64,000 nt of DNA from Vespa crabro. Lineage: Eukaryota > Arthropoda > Insecta > Hymenoptera > Vespidae. Shown here piece by piece: positions 1-13,596 of the stretch. The notes beneath the pieces are model-generated. The model did not search any database. It was not told where the DNA came from and saw only the letters and a list, made by a program, of their open reading frames with translations. Made by a program: the position numbers and the translations under genes. The DNA lies in the NCBI RefSeq assembly GCF_910589235.1, contig NC_060967.1:3149938-3213937 (forward strand). Reading direction: 5' to 3'. Within the stretch, counting starts at the first letter, position 1, and each line of letters begins with the position of its first letter.

Positions 1-2512
1 TTTTTTCCATTCGAGCTAATTTTTATCGTTAATAGATTTTCCAAAATAGTTTTTCTTCCTTTTTTTTTCTCTTTTCATGAAAGTTAAAGAATAATTTGTA
101 ATAACTACCGGCAACAACGGTGAATACAAACGAATTCCAAAACCTTTATGAATTGCGGTTCGTAGAGATAGTAGCTGGTCGGAAATCGTTTGGAAGCCAG
201 CCAATTTTGCTCTCTAGCAATTATTTCACGCCGTTTCTGTGAAACTCGCGGAAGAATGAACTTGGCCGTCATACCATTTCGCCCTCACTATACTATTTCC
301 TGAATTATACTTCTTTCGTCCTCTTTTCTTCGAAATTTTGTCTCATATTTCATTCAATTTTTCCTTATCATCTTCTGCAACTTCCTTTCTCTATCCACCA
401 TCTGCACTTTTCATATTGTCTATATATTAGATATATCTTAGAATTAGAAGAAAAAAAATCCAAGTCACGTTGGATTATCGATTGTTAAACAAGAGTGTAT
501 TTTAAATGGCCAATGATCTCAGATCGAGTTCATAGCTAAACGAAAGAAAGAACAATATCGAGTTTTATCGTATAGGTATGGCGAAAAACACTCGGGATAA
601 AAATAGTTGTTGAGTTAACGCTGTAATCGATATCTACTTTGTGTGCCACTTTTCTCGTCCTAGTCGTTAGGCACTTGGTCGAACGCGAAAGAAAATTCGC
701 TGGTTAGGCGAAATACGAGGTGTAAATTTGATCAGAAAAGTAAAACAAGGATAATTGCTGGACGTATAGAAGCAATAGTAATCAAGCGACTACCTTAAAA
801 TAGAGAGTGAAATAGAGAAACGGTATTGCATCATGCTCCATTTCAAAAGTTATTACTCGAGCTGTAATTTCGTTATAATGGCAAGTTCTCTATTTTATTC
901 TCGACGACATGATTTTATCCTGTTTCATGTTTTGTTAAGAATATCGCGTGAAAACCCGAATGCCGTTTAACCCTTTGACTGCAAAAGAATGACCTCGAAC
1001 GCGCGAACACCGAGTTTTATTTATAGTCATTAACGTGGCTTTGGAAGCAAGGACGACAACAGTTATTTGCGAGACTTATCTTCATTATCGGCATCGTCAT
1101 AATCGTCATCGTCGGCGACCCTTCGACCCCTCTTGTTATCTATTTCTTCGCGCGCATATCCGTTTAACGCAATACGTCATCATTGAACTTCCATCTCTGC
1201 GACTTACGATCGATAACGAAGATAAAAAGAAAAGACGTAAATTGATCTTTCAATTTGTTAATTGGAAGAAAAACAAATTATCATATAGAATTGTCTCTTT
1301 CTTTTTGTTCTTTTCTTTTGTCTCCTTTCATCGATGCCAATAATATAAAAACATTTCGACTCGATTTGATAACTTTCGAATTCTTAAAATGATCATGTTT
1401 TCTCATCTTTTATTATATTGCTTGTATTCGTATTAATTCGAATAGATTTAAAAAGCTCGCAGGACAAAAAAAATGCCAATAAATAAACGGGAATAAAACG
1501 ACGAATCCAGTCTTTGAACTTTCGTCCCCATTTCTCTTGAGACTATCCTTGAAACTTTCAAGAGAAGGAGCCAACCCCGCAAAATATCCTTCGAGTCAAA
1601 ATCGAACCCTTGAGATTTCAAAGAGTTTCGGACACGTCAAGGGCACACAGGGAGGCCTGTCGATTTACTTTTTTCTTGTTCTTTTTTTCTTTTCTTTTTC
1701 TTTCAATGTCTTTCATTTCAGTTATGCAGACGTGACATGAACGAATAGGACAAAAGTGTATAACACTATCACGAATAATCGATGATAAATTCAAAACGTT
1801 TTCGTGAACAAGTCATATTTCGATTTTCGTAAAATTCACGTGACATGTACATATATAGCCTTAATCCTGTAGTATTCGCATAAATTATTATTTCTATTTA
1901 CGAGCATTCTAGCATTCGAATTTCGTACTTGGAATCGTTCCATCCACTCGTGTCGTTTTGACGTTAGCACCGATATATATTCGTTCTGTCTCTTTCTCTC
2001 TCTCTCTCTCTCTCTCTGCTCTCTTTCTCTTCCTCTTCCTCTTTCTTTCAAACAAGAACGGAAAAGCTTTTGTGAAATTGTTCGTGCAAACTATCGTCTT
2101 CTACTTTTTGGATAGCGTCCTGCACCGGACCGAGAGACGACTACACGTTATCGGATATTTTCTCTTTCTAGAATAATTTTTACGTTTCTAGCGGACGACG
2201 GTGCTTTTGTTTCTGCTCGATCGCCGTTTCACTGGAAATAAAGGAAAGGTTCTCTCGCGAAAGCCATGAACGTAAAAAGGAGACAACAGTCACCTAGAGA
2301 AATACCTAAAGGAAAGTTGCCAATTATGGGAAAGTATTCTAATTTGAAAGTATGTCTATCTACATATAAAAATAGTCCTGTCTATAATCAACAACGTATT
2401 CAATTTATAAAAGTCTCTTGCAAGTCACTGTATAAAACCCTTTCAATATTTGCCGATTTCACAGGTTTGCACGGCATTGGACAAATTATACATTTGTATG
2501 TACTTCTTTAAA

Positions 2513-2544
<32 letters not shown>

Positions 2545-3430
2545 GAAAAAAAACAAAAAATCAAATTGTATAAATCTATATATTAATTTTAATACATCAA
2601 TTGCATAATTATATAAAAGTTACATATGTTTTCTTCATTACTAATTCTTATCAATTATTTCTTGCCTATTTGTTTGTTGTCAATTCATTTATTTCAACAA
2701 ATTTATCCAGCTATAAGCTTGACGACGTGCTTCTAAGTATCTACTTATATACCAAAAAAAAAGATTTCTATGCAAAGAAGTAATGTACTTTTCGAGCAAA
2801 ACGCGATATAATACCGATCTAGAGCTTCCTCTTCTTTCTCTCTCTCTCTTTCTCTTTCTCATGATTTTTTGAGGAACAAACAAATGCGAGGGATGCGTTA
2901 TCGGTTCGTAGAAAAGTATTCCCGTGAAGGACAAATCCCCTTGAAGATCGCGTAATCCGCTTATCGCGTCCCTCGACGGCCACCCTTTTCGGATGTGACA
3001 GTGGATCGCAACATTTGGATTATGCTGAGACTGAGGGACGGAACTAACTAGGACGAGAAAGGAATGGTAGAAAAGCATCACTAAAAGAGCCTGAAACCGT
3101 GGAGAAGTGAAACAAACCGAGGGGTCAAAGTTCTTATTCGTTGGAGCGTATAATGACTTTTCTAACGGATGCTATGGAATGTCGCTTTTCGAGCTTTCGT
3201 TTCTTCTTTTCAACGAAATAAATTTCACTCGATAAGCTCTTTTCGTATGGTACGCGAAAGATCAAAAACGAGAATAGCTACATGTTTTCAAGATTTCATA
3301 GTAAATTGAAGAAAAAGTATATAGAACAATGCAATATATTGAAATTTTTTTATATTTTATATTTTTATATTGTATTTTAATATATTTAAATTTAAAAATC
3401 TATCTCTTGTTTGGAATTTATTCATATGTT
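1..3430. other. Gene-poor AT-rich sequence
   Basis: I see no supportable gene here. Short open frames lack splice context or family resemblance. Notable items are a TC tract near 1990-2030, an 81-codon open frame at 2266-2511 that runs straight into a long A-tract at about 2511-2536, and a second TC-rich patch near 2830-2860. Confidence 0.5.
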
Positions 3431-3641
3431 TGACAATTAATTAAATAAAAGCGAAAATTGTTATTGTTTTGAAAAATATTTTTTACCGTAAATAAAAATG
3501 ATTGCCAAACCAATAACATAATTACTATTTAAAAAAAAAAAAAAAAAAAACATTCTCTAATTATATGAAACATTTCAAAATTTTTCAACAATTTTTTAAT
3601 TTTGTATAATTGATTAAAAAATAATTATTTCCTTTTATAAC
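3431..3641 (+). repeat. Dispersed 210-bp repeat, copy A
   Basis: This segment matches 5129-5340 in direct orientation along its whole length, with only scattered substitutions and a different A-tract length in the middle. Both copies start at a CAATTAATTAAATAAAAGCG-like end and stop at a TTCCTTTTATAAC end, and similarity ceases abruptly on both sides. There is no coding frame, no clear terminal inverted repeat and no target duplication that I can see. It is probably a short transposable-element fragment or non-autonomous element. Confidence 0.85.
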
Positions 3642-5128
3642 CAAAAGCTAAGATCCAAAGTAATATATTTGAATTGTATTTATCCTATCCTATTTAGATG
3701 AGAATATAGATTGATATGAGAGTAATATTTGATACCTGATTGTTCAATCTGATCGTTCTTGTTCAAGGTCAAGTAAATAATTGTCTTTTGAGCAATAAAT
3801 GAGTCAATTAATTCACTTATTTTGGTTGAATCTTGACGAATGACACATCTAATTGAATCTACCGAAGAAATAAATCATCAATGAAATAATTGTCGAACTC
3901 GATTTCACTGTTCTCTTCCAATTTGCTATATATAAAAGTTTAAAAAAACAAACAAACAAAAAAGTCAATTACACGAGAACATATCCGTTATGTATCGATC
4001 GCGAAACTGTTCGTAGCCTGAAGCGACGGTTGACCGACGTATCGAGGAGGTCGATTACCGAATGGACAAATTGAAAGATTGAGCCTGATTGGTGTCGGGT
4101 ATCGCGCAAACGGCGGAAGTCGTCTCGCGTTAACCGTTCACCCGTTTTGTAGTCGGTCGAGACTCCCGTAAAAATGGTTTTTCTCTTATGAATACTTCTC
4201 ATTCGACTTTTCTTCTGATCGTTGGATTATATATCGATCGATGAATATTTTTAACGCGTGAAAGAAAGAAAGAAAGAAAAAAAAAACATCTTGTATATAT
4301 CCGCAATATATGTATCTATATAATATATGTCTATATATATATAGGTATATATTATACATGAAAGAATTGGCAAAGTTATAAAACCGTCGTTTGTATTCTT
4401 TGAACGAAACCCTGTTCGTGCCTCCGACTACGATTTTATCTAACTACGAAGAAATGGAAGCGTAAGAAAAATAAAATAGTAGGTAACGACTGCAAACTGA
4501 TTAGGCGTGATGGATATTAAACGGGGTTACTGCTCAACCAACTGGTACTCTATATGCACGAATCTATAAGAGAATGCTTTTAACTCCCGCCATACCGGCA
4601 CACGCAAACTAATTGTTCGAACGTTGACCTTCTGTAGCTTGAACCGATTTCAGATATATTTCTTATGGAATTACTTTTTTATAACCATCGGTACACTAGA
4701 GTAATTTAATCTGACTTGAATTTTTACAAGTAGCTCGGTACTTGGCTACGAAATAAAGTATCAAGTAGAGAGATACAGAAGAACAAAAGGCAAAAGGGGA
4801 AAAGAAAGTAAGAAGGGAAAAGACAGAGAGCTGAGTCAATTTGATAGTCAAAAGGATTTTCCGAGTCATTCGATTTTATCGATACAATTATTTCATAGAT
4901 AATAGAGGAGAAGTCTGTACGATCCGTTTCCAAATACTATTTTCTAGAACTTCGAAAAATGTCTAAAATTGACGTTCAATCTTAGAGAAACAAATACTAG
5001 TTTGAGATACTATACTCCCTTTCCATAATCCATTTTACAATAATTCACCATACTGTTTTATTTGGTATATTTTTATGTATTTTTTTTTTTTTCTTATAAC
5101 TATTTTCTATTAGAATCGAAAGAGATAT
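3642..5128. other. Spacer between the two 210-bp repeat copies
   Basis: No gene is supportable. It contains A-rich patches, TA-rich tracts near 4297-4360 and an arginine-rich open frame (3969-4202 minus) with no family resemblance. The flanking direct repeats raise the possibility of LTRs, but I see no gag, pol, primer-binding site or polypurine tract. Confidence 0.45.
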
Positions 5129-5340
5129 TGTCAATTAATTAAATAAAAGCGAAAACTGTTAGTGGCTTGAAAAATATTTTTTATCGAAGATAAAAATGAT
5201 TGCCAAACCAATAGCATAATTACTATTTAAAAAAAAAAAAAAAGAAAAACATTCTTTAATTATATGAAACATTTCAGAATTTTTCAACAATTTTTTAATT
5301 TTGTACAATTGATTTAAAAATAATTATTTCCTTTTATAAC
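5129..5340 (+). repeat. Dispersed 210-bp repeat, copy B
   Basis: Second copy of the repeat at 3431-3641, in the same orientation, about 1.7 kb downstream. By eye roughly nine in ten positions agree. Flanking sequences differ, so only this unit was duplicated. Confidence 0.85.
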
Positions 5341-5969
5341 TGAAATGTCGATCGATAGATCATTGAGAACGTCAATTATGGTATCTTATACTAAAAAAAT
5401 TACTTGCAATATTTTTAGTGACATATTTCCAATCGACAGAATGAAAAGTCTCTTATTTTTCAACTCGCTACCAGTTGCCTGCATTTTTAATAACTGTCGC
5501 TGCATCATGTCATATGTTATTTGTCATCATCGAAACTTTATCGTTTCCGCTATATTAGAACGACCAGGCGTGTTATAAAGAAGCTTTACGGTGGACGTGA
5601 TGCCAGTTCGCCATAACTTCAACACGTGACTCGTAAGAGGAGCCAAAAAAAAAATAAAGAAAGAAAAAAATAAAGGAAGGAAGTACAAAATAAGTTGGTA
5701 ATTATCTTTATAACTAGAGAAGAAATGATATATAATTTTTAAATTCGAAGATAGAGAGATATATTAATTAACATTTATATCTTACATATTATATACATTA
5801 TTTATTGTTCATTCATTCATTCACTGTTCAACATTCCATGATTGACAAATATAAAAGTAATAATAATAATAAATAACGAATAGTAACAGAGATTTAAATA
5901 AAAATATTTTACATAGACGATGTTGTACATCTCTGATTCCTGTTATCAGATTATTTTTGTCCTTGTCAT

Positions 5970-6401
5970 CTAATTCAACATTCTGCATAATCCAATCTCG
6001 TAGAACTTCTTGTTATTCATCATAGAACAAGAGGGTCTGGATTTTTCCGTCTTATAATCAGGAATATTCTGTGAAATATATTCTTCGTTCTCACGTACAA
6101 TTTTCTGGTATCGTCTATAAAGTCGTCTCAGGTTATCGTCATCGTGTAACAGGGTGTAATGCATGATTACTTCCTTTTTCAATGTTTCATATTTCCCAAT
6201 GACTGGTGGGTTCATTATGATTCTTTGAAGAACCGGAAAACATATTGAATAAAGATGAGTAACAATGTAACCAAATTTACTGGAATCATTCGTAACACCG
6301 GCCGAAAGAAATTCCTGTTCAACTTCTTCGAACCACTGTGTAACGTTGAATGCCTTAAATGATGGAATTCGCACTGGTTTACACTCCACCGATGTAGCCA
6401 T
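5970..6401 (-). CDS. Retrotransposon gag-like protein (DUF7041-type domain), isolated ORF
   Basis: Intact 143-codon ORF starting at an ATG. Residues about 10-85 follow the pattern of the N-terminal gag-like domain of many arthropod LTR retrotransposon polyproteins (DUF7041): a WFxxVExxF core, a GVTNDSSKF segment, and NPP followed eight residues later by the YETLK motif. The rest (about residues 90-143) is basic and polar with no zinc knuckle. No protease, reverse transcriptase, integrase or LTR is seen in the neighbouring kilobases. A TTTATT at 5811-5816 would read as AATAAA on this strand, about 155 nt past the stop. It may be a truncated old element or a host-adopted gag gene. The ORF is intact despite the missing pol, which mildly favours adoption but does not prove it. 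Confidence 0.6.
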   Translation of the reverse strand: MATSVECKPVRIPSFKAFNVTQWFEEVEQEFLSAGVTNDSSKFGYIVTHLYSICFPVLQRIIMNPPVIGKYETLKKEVIMHYTLLHDDDNLRRLYRRYQKIVRENEEYISQNIPDYKTEKSRPSCSMMNNKKFYEIGLCRMLN

Positions 6402-8580
6402 TCTTCAAGGTATTGTTGATTTGTCTCTTTTATATCACAACCGTATACTTATTAAATTTGAATGCTAAGAAGACACTATTTAAATATTACATAGAAATGT
6501 ACAAGTTTTAGTGGATAAAAATCACTCTCACAATGCTACGTAAAGGGAACGTAAATTGTAAGGGTATGTGCAGATCGACGATCGACGAATTTTGAAGTAC
6601 TTCGTATGGACGACATAACAAGAATGAATATGTGCTATGCACGTCCGAGTATTTATTTCGAAAGATAAGATTTGAAGAAGTATAGAAGGGGAAATACGAT
6701 AAGAGTATAATCGTCTTTCCCTTTTACAAATCTTCAATAAGAAAGAGAGTTACCCTCGTATCGTTCCACCCCTCCTTTTACGATATCATTGAGCTAAAAA
6801 AGGGGTAAAACTTTCCATTTACAATAGAAACAAAATAAAAATTCCAAATAATAAGGTTTCGGAAAAATAGGATAAGGGATCGTCAAACGATCATTGTGTT
6901 CCGACATCAGGCAAATCATAGATCAAGATCCAAATACACGAAGTACTATCAATCACCAATCAATCTTTCGATAGGAATCTCTTAAAAATTTATATGCATC
7001 GTGCATATTTTTATACGAGCATAACGCTATCGAGTGATCGTAAAAGTGTTAATAAAGGAAAAAAAAAAAGGATATTTCAAAGATCGACGACGTTCAAGCG
7101 TAAGTAAGCACGGAATGATGCGGCATTTCAAATACGAAGAAACGTCGATATCCGAACAAATCAAGCAAGGTAAATGGGATTGGGCGGTAATCTCGAAGAC
7201 GTTCCTTGTGCCACGAATAAGGATGTAAATCGTCCCTGACACTCGACTTTTTTCTTCTTCGTTTCTTTCCTTCGTTTCTCGTTCCTTCCACGATTCCTTC
7301 GAAAATCGATCTTCATCGCGTTCAAATTCTGTTCGCAAAGTGGGAAATCGCGTTCATTTAGATAAATATTTCGGTAGATCGTCATGAACACACTTCGTTC
7401 CTATTTGCTGATGCATTTTTAAGACGCGAAGAATTTAAAAGAGAGTTGTCAAATGTGTGCAAAATCATATCAATTTTTTTCTTACCGTTCAATATGAATA
7501 TGTAATAATGAATACATGATATACAAAATATTTTTACATTTTATCAGTAAAAAATACATTATTTAATAAAATTGAATTATTAAAAATATTTTCTTTTTTA
7601 TGATTTTTACGGGATATTATTTGTCCATCGTCAGTGGTTAGTAGCCTAAAGGTATCATATAGATAAGGCAAAGGTTTTTATGAGACTATCTATAAACAGT
7701 GTGCATATTAATTGACCAAATGTTATAAATCTGGTATCTTTCTTTTTTAGTTACGCTCCTTTATGGAAGTAATAAAAATATGTCTGGTTGATATATACAC
7801 ATTATCGTTATATAGCCCCATAAAATATCTTTGTTTATACACAATATAATATATATATTTTGTTTATGAATAATCCTTTACAGTAATTAATAATAAACGT
7901 AAAATATATCATTTCGTGGTTTGTTTTTATCTTTACTTATTCACTTTCACTTATTTTTTATTTTGAAAGGATAGATAAGATTTAGTCGAAAGATTTAGTT
8001 AGCCCAAATACATGTTATGACTCATGTTCGTCTTTTTCTCGAATAAGTAGAGATAAATAAGAATTTGTTTCATTTAAAAATTTTAATGCGTTACAAAAAT
8101 GAAAGTTTAATGATTTTCAATCAATTTATAATAAATATCCAAAGAAAACATTTCTATGATGAAGTAAAAAATAAGAATTGTTAAAATATCTATGCGAGTG
8201 ACATAATTAATCAACATTAAAATACAAAATATGTAACAGTGGATATGAACACATTAAACATCAATTTATAAAATGAACTCGCATATAAGTGAGAATATCA
8301 AATATGAAATGCGATATGAAATATTTTAATTGGTATAATTTTAGCAATTCTCCCCGTATTTCTATCCCACTCTTTCTCCACTATGAAATATTTAAAACTT
8401 CTATCGTTTCTATTTCAAACTTTTGAAATCGGATACGGAAATATCCTCTTGCTCTGTATAAAAATTTACCTTGTGAAGAAATCGATTCGAACGAACGTAA
8501 AGAGTTCGTGAGTTTTAATAACGCTCTGACTCGTCGGGTCTACTACGGAGATTTTATTGATTTTTAAATGGCAAAGACTC

Positions 8581-8582
8581 AC

Positions 8583-8617
<35 letters not shown>

Positions 8618-8641
8618 CTTTCTCTTTCCTTCTCTCTCTCT
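8581..8641 (+). repeat. (TC)n microsatellite
   Basis: Nearly pure CT dinucleotide run with a short interruption of T-rich sequence. Confidence 0.9.
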
Positions 8642-10983
8642 AAAAATGTACTCGTGAATCTGAAACGTGCTTTATTTTTTGTACCTTTTCTCATCCCTTT
8701 TTTAAAATGTTAATTAATAATAAGATAGATATTATAATGATCTCGTGAAGAGTGAAAGATTGGAAAAAAATTAAAGTTAAATCGTAATAAAATATTCATA
8801 AGATCGAACTATTTTCTAAAGAATAGAATTTGACAATTTTTTTCTTTTTTCTTTCTTCCTTTTTATTTTTTCTTTATTAATTCCGTTGCTGCATTATCGG
8901 ATCGATCTCATTGATTCTCTTCCTTCGTTAGATCTTAGAGAGAACGAGAGTTACTTGAGAAAAGACGAATTAACTTGCTTCGATTCAATAGAATATGACC
9001 GAGAAAGCTTATGTGAACGAAAGCCCGCCCGCCCCTTGTTCGTTAGGACTCCTTTCGATCATCCATATAATCCGAGTCTCGATAATCCTCGGTCACCGGT
9101 GGTCTCGCTTACCCAGGCTCATCGATTCTATCTTCTTTTTTCATCGTCATAAACAGACTTTCTAGCTCCGACATATGTATATACATATATCTACATGATA
9201 GATATATACCTATGTGAATGAAAAATGGAAGAATTAAAGTCAAATGCAAATTATTAAATCATTAGGAATTTTTTCTGGAAAAACTACTGAGTTAATTTAT
9301 CTGGTGAGAATAGCAGAACGAGTATCTACGTTAACAAAGTCATTCGGTTGAAATTCGAAACGAAGAGAAAAGATAAGAAGAGGAAGAAAAAAGGAAGAGA
9401 AATGTGCACCTACTACACTTAAAGCTCTTTTATCCTGATTGGCGCGAGTCCCACGATATCTTACTGATCTTTTCTCTAATGGAGCCACGAAAATACACTT
9501 GGTTCTATCTTCCCATTATTTCTACTTGCTCGAATGATCCTGCAGCGAAAAATCTAGAACATTTTGCTTTTCAAGGATATTCGAAAAATATCAATCTCTT
9601 CGGAATATTCTAAACCTTTGCACTATGAAATCATCGCTGGCATGACAATACTATCTTTCCTTTATAATTCTGACCTATCTCTGACGTGACACTTTATTTG
9701 CTTAATCAATGTAATCAATTATCGAAAAAAATATTTTCAAAGTATTCAACTAAGCCAATAAGTAATATTGGAATTTGCCAAATATTACTCATAAAAAGTC
9801 TTCAAAAATTCAATTAAAAATTTCGATATTATTTATATATCACATACAGCTTTGAAAAACGTGTTTCTTTTTTCTTCTATTTTTCTTTGCAAATGGATTC
9901 AATGATTTCAAGGATATTTTCCTTTACGATAGAAAATATTTCGAATTTTCTAAATTAATTTCAAATGAATCGGAAGTCGCAGCGTTACTGGGTCAAAGTC
10001 ATCGATGAAATAGCTTATATACCATCCTATCTATCTATCTTTATATGTATACATACCTACATATGTGTATATTGAGAACGCGATATCTAGAGAGACGTGT
10101 AATGGGATGGGAGCGATTTTAAAGTAAAGATTTTATTAAAAAATTATTTGCACATACGAACCTAGTCGAACAGCTTCCACTTCGACGTTAGAATGAATCG
10201 AATGCGAAGTATTTTTTCATTTCTAAATACCAAGGGGAGCGAGATACGATCCGATCGTGTCTCACGCAAATCCTTCGCATATTTATTGTTACTATATGTA
10301 AATATAATAATTATTTATATAATATATCTTGTTTTCGATATCTCCCATAAATATCAGTCCATTAATTTGCTTTAATTAACACGAATATGGTAATATTAGC
10401 AAGTAGTTAAAAGAAAGGAGAGATCGCGAGTAAAAAAAAAAAAGTAATGTGAAGAAGTATTTGAAAAAAGAAAGAAAGAAAAAAAAGGAAAAAAAAAAAT
10501 CAGTAATAGAAACTCACCGAAATTTGTCAGAATCGTTGCGTCGAAGGCCGAAAGTGTTGTCGACGTTGACGATGTTAGAAAATTTTTCGCCGGGTTTTCG
10601 TAATTTCTAGTAGAGAGGATTTCTTTCTCAACGAGTATACATACGTGCGCGTGTGCTCAAAAGCTTAATTAGAGATGCACGATTAAACGAGAAGATAATA
10701 CCGTCCAATTTAATTGCTCCACACCGAATAAATTTCGGACTAAGAAGCGATTTTTTTCTCCGTAAGAACGGACGCGAGTGCATTTTCCTATTTTGGATTA
10801 CCCTAATTAACACGTAGATCTACATCTATGTGAGCGTATTTTCCCCCATGGTAACGATAATATTCAAAAGAATAATTTCCGTAATTAAGGAAAAAGAAAA
10901 GGAAAATGCAAAATTAAATCTTTGATTCTCCCTATATGCGAGAAATCTCGATAAAAACTATATAAATTCTATATAGGTATATA

Positions 10984-11015
<32 letters not shown>

Positions 11016-11199
11016 CATATAGACAGATTGCAAATATAGTATATCTGTATATATACGTATACATATATATTCGTGACTCATACAAATACGCGAGTCAAGT
11101 CTCGAGTAATTTAAAAATTTTTTCTTAAAAAATCACGAAGTGAACCGAACGATAATCGATCGAATTCCTAGCTCGTTCGCATTTTCTAATTTCTTCATC

Positions 11200-11265
11200 C
11201 TCCACCTCTTCCTCCTCCACCTCTTCCTCCTTCTCCTCCTCCTCCTCCTCCTCCACTTTTTCTTC
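11200..11265 (+). repeat. (TCC)n/(CTC)n trinucleotide repeat
   Basis: Pyrimidine-only triplet run; the open frames across it on both strands are repeat artefacts (Leu-rich on plus, Arg-rich on minus). Confidence 0.85.
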
Positions 11266-11581
11266 TTTCTTTCCTTTCTCGTTTTTTTCCACCGTTTTTC
11301 TTTCTTCTTACACTCGCCCGATCTAAAGTCGCATCCTCTCCCTGAACAACACAGAGAAGCACGATACACCGTCAAGTCGGACACAAAAAATACTTTCGTT
11401 GTTTCGTTCTATAATTCCTTCAAGATATTTTCAAATGTTGGATCTTTAAGGAAATACTTGGAAATTTAAAAAAGTTTAGTTTCTTTTTTTTTCATGCTGA
11501 ATTAACTAACATTTTTATATTGTATTATTAAAAATATTCTTTCGATCGATATTATGTAAATATAAAGCAAATACACACACG

Positions 11582-11584
<3 letters not shown>

Positions 11585-11635
<51 letters not shown>
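11585..11635 (+). repeat. (TA)n microsatellite
   Basis: Uninterrupted TA dinucleotides for about 50 bases. Confidence 0.95.
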
Positions 11636-11639
<4 letters not shown>

Positions 11640-12639
11640 GCGAGATTTGCTAAATACGAACAGAAAATCATACGCAAGCAAAGAGTGAGAAAAATATACG
11701 AGTAAATTGCGGTGCCATACGGCCATTTTTTTGTAATTAACGAAAGAGTGACGAAAACGGGAGCCGTTCGAAAAATCGTATAATAATATTATCATCAAGA
11801 TATAAAAATCAAAAATTCAAAGTTTTTATCGTTAGATTAGATCGTTGAATGCACGTTCACATTATGAACACGTTATAAAAAAATTTCTTAATTACTCTTT
11901 ACGAGGACTGACAAGCCCCTTTCCAACTTGTAAAGAGGACGTCCGGACGTTTAGCATTCCGCGAAAATATCGAGCAAATTTCTCCACGAATTGTTACCAC
12001 TAGATTTAATTTTGTTTTTTTTTGCTCGACGATCAAATTATTACTGAAGATCGCGGGCGTGCGCGCGCCTACACATTATCAATAATACGAAATTTTCAAA
12101 GAGGTTTTGCAATTTTATTGACAACTTGCTTTTCTTTCTGATAATCTCTTTTGATTACTTGACGCTATTCCACGTGTTTCAATCTATAACTATACCTAAC
12201 TCTCAACGTTGTATGAATCATATTAAGCGGGAATTCACGCTAATAATAACTGCATGTTCATCGTATACAACTATTCGAGACCAAAGACGATGTTCAAACT
12301 TTATGAGAAGCCATGAAAAGCATTTTTTCTTAACAGGAATATTTCGAATAAGACACGTTGAACGTAACATCGTGTAAACGCGTTCTTTCCAATTCGTTTA
12401 AATTGAAACACTTTAAAAAATTTTCTTCTTCGTGTTTATAATTTATTATAATAATTTTTCTCTTTCGTGTTTTATTCGTACTTATACGTGTTTCATTCGT
12501 CAAATTTCCATTAAAAACGTCATGATATACGATCAGTAGGAAAGGAGAAAACAAGGATTGGTTTAGAAATTTGTGAGAAAATAAAATATAACCGATCACG
12601 AAACACCATACACGAGACGTTACGAAAACGCGAATTAAC

Positions 12640-12820
12640 CCACCCCCAGGATGTTCTTCCTCGAGGGAGCCGGAATGTATTTCGCGGTTTGAGAGGACCG
12701 ACTGCGGCCGCCGCGTGACTCTAAAGCTTCGTGTTTGCCTCCGATTTGCGCTTGCGTCCTCTTTCCACCTTCCTATCTCTATAAACGCGCCCGCGCGCAC
12801 CCACGCGCCAGCGCGATCCC
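12640..12820 (+). promoter_or_regulatory. CpG-rich island, possible promoter
   Basis: Much richer in G, C and CpG than its surroundings, with a NotI-like GCGGCCGC and a CTATAAACGCGCC stretch resembling a TATA box near 12778-12790. It lies about 0.8 kb upstream of the first cysteine-rich gene. The core of a metal-response element (TGCGCGC on the minus strand, 12793-12799) occurs here, but CpG-rich runs produce that by chance. The strand and the target gene are inferred. Confidence 0.3.
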
Positions 12821-13596
12821 TATATCCCTTTTGCAAGCTTGCTTCTTTCCTTCCGTCCTTCTTATTTTTTCTTTAATTTAACATTTAAATTTCAAACTCG
12901 AGATCGTTGACTGTAAGCAATATGAACAAAAATAAATAGTCGAGTGACTTTGACAAATTCCATGTTATTTTCTTCTTTTATTCCGACGAATAAACATCGG
13001 AGCATTCGCTTTTCAAACAGATAAAATTAAATAAATCATATTTTCAATTATATTAAAATTATTTATATTTCATTCATTTCATAGGTCGAAACACGCATTA
13101 AATATAAAATAGAATTAAATTAATATTTGAATATTAATATTGCTTGTTTAAGTTAACAGAAATGAAATAATTTCTTAGAAAAATTCACAAGAAGCTTGTA
13201 GAAAGAACTCTTTTGTTAAGAAAATACATCATTTATGGCTGCAGATGTACTTAACATAGCTTGGATTTAAAATATTCACAAGATACATATCCATCAATTG
13301 TTTCGATTTTCAGAATCTTTTTAGTTCTTCTTTATGGTATGCTTGTAGTTCATATTTTCTCCATACTTATCGCTGAAGTCACGAAAAAATTGATAAACAA
13401 CATGATTCATTTGTTTTTACCGGCGACTTCGTCGAAAAAGATTTGTTTATTACATTTCTTTCGGCTGACTCATCAAAATTATTCGTCAATTTTTGAGACC
13501 GAAGCATTGAAATATTTATCGATAACGAACAAACTTTTCTAAACATTTTAGATCACAGATAATACGTCCATTTGAAAGTCTAGATATTTCGTCAAT

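Larger units (their letters stand above)
6402..12639. other. Gene-poor region with microsatellites
   Basis: About 6 kb of AT-rich sequence without a supportable gene. Open frames at 7027-7391 overlap one another on both strands and look like chance frames. Simple repeats occur at 8581-8641 (TC), 10975-11025 (TA), 11200-11265 (TCC/CTC) and 11585-11635 (TA). The open frame at 8886-9152 has no recognisable domain. Confidence 0.45.

Noticed and set aside
3431..5340. LTR retrotransposon bounded by the 210-bp repeats
   Set aside because: No gag or pol remnant, primer-binding site or polypurine tract between them; the gag-like ORF lies outside and on the other strand.
12330..12836. 168-codon minus-strand open frame
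   Set aside because: Spans a CpG-rich island and AT-rich sequence with a composition break, no motif, and no matching splice partners.
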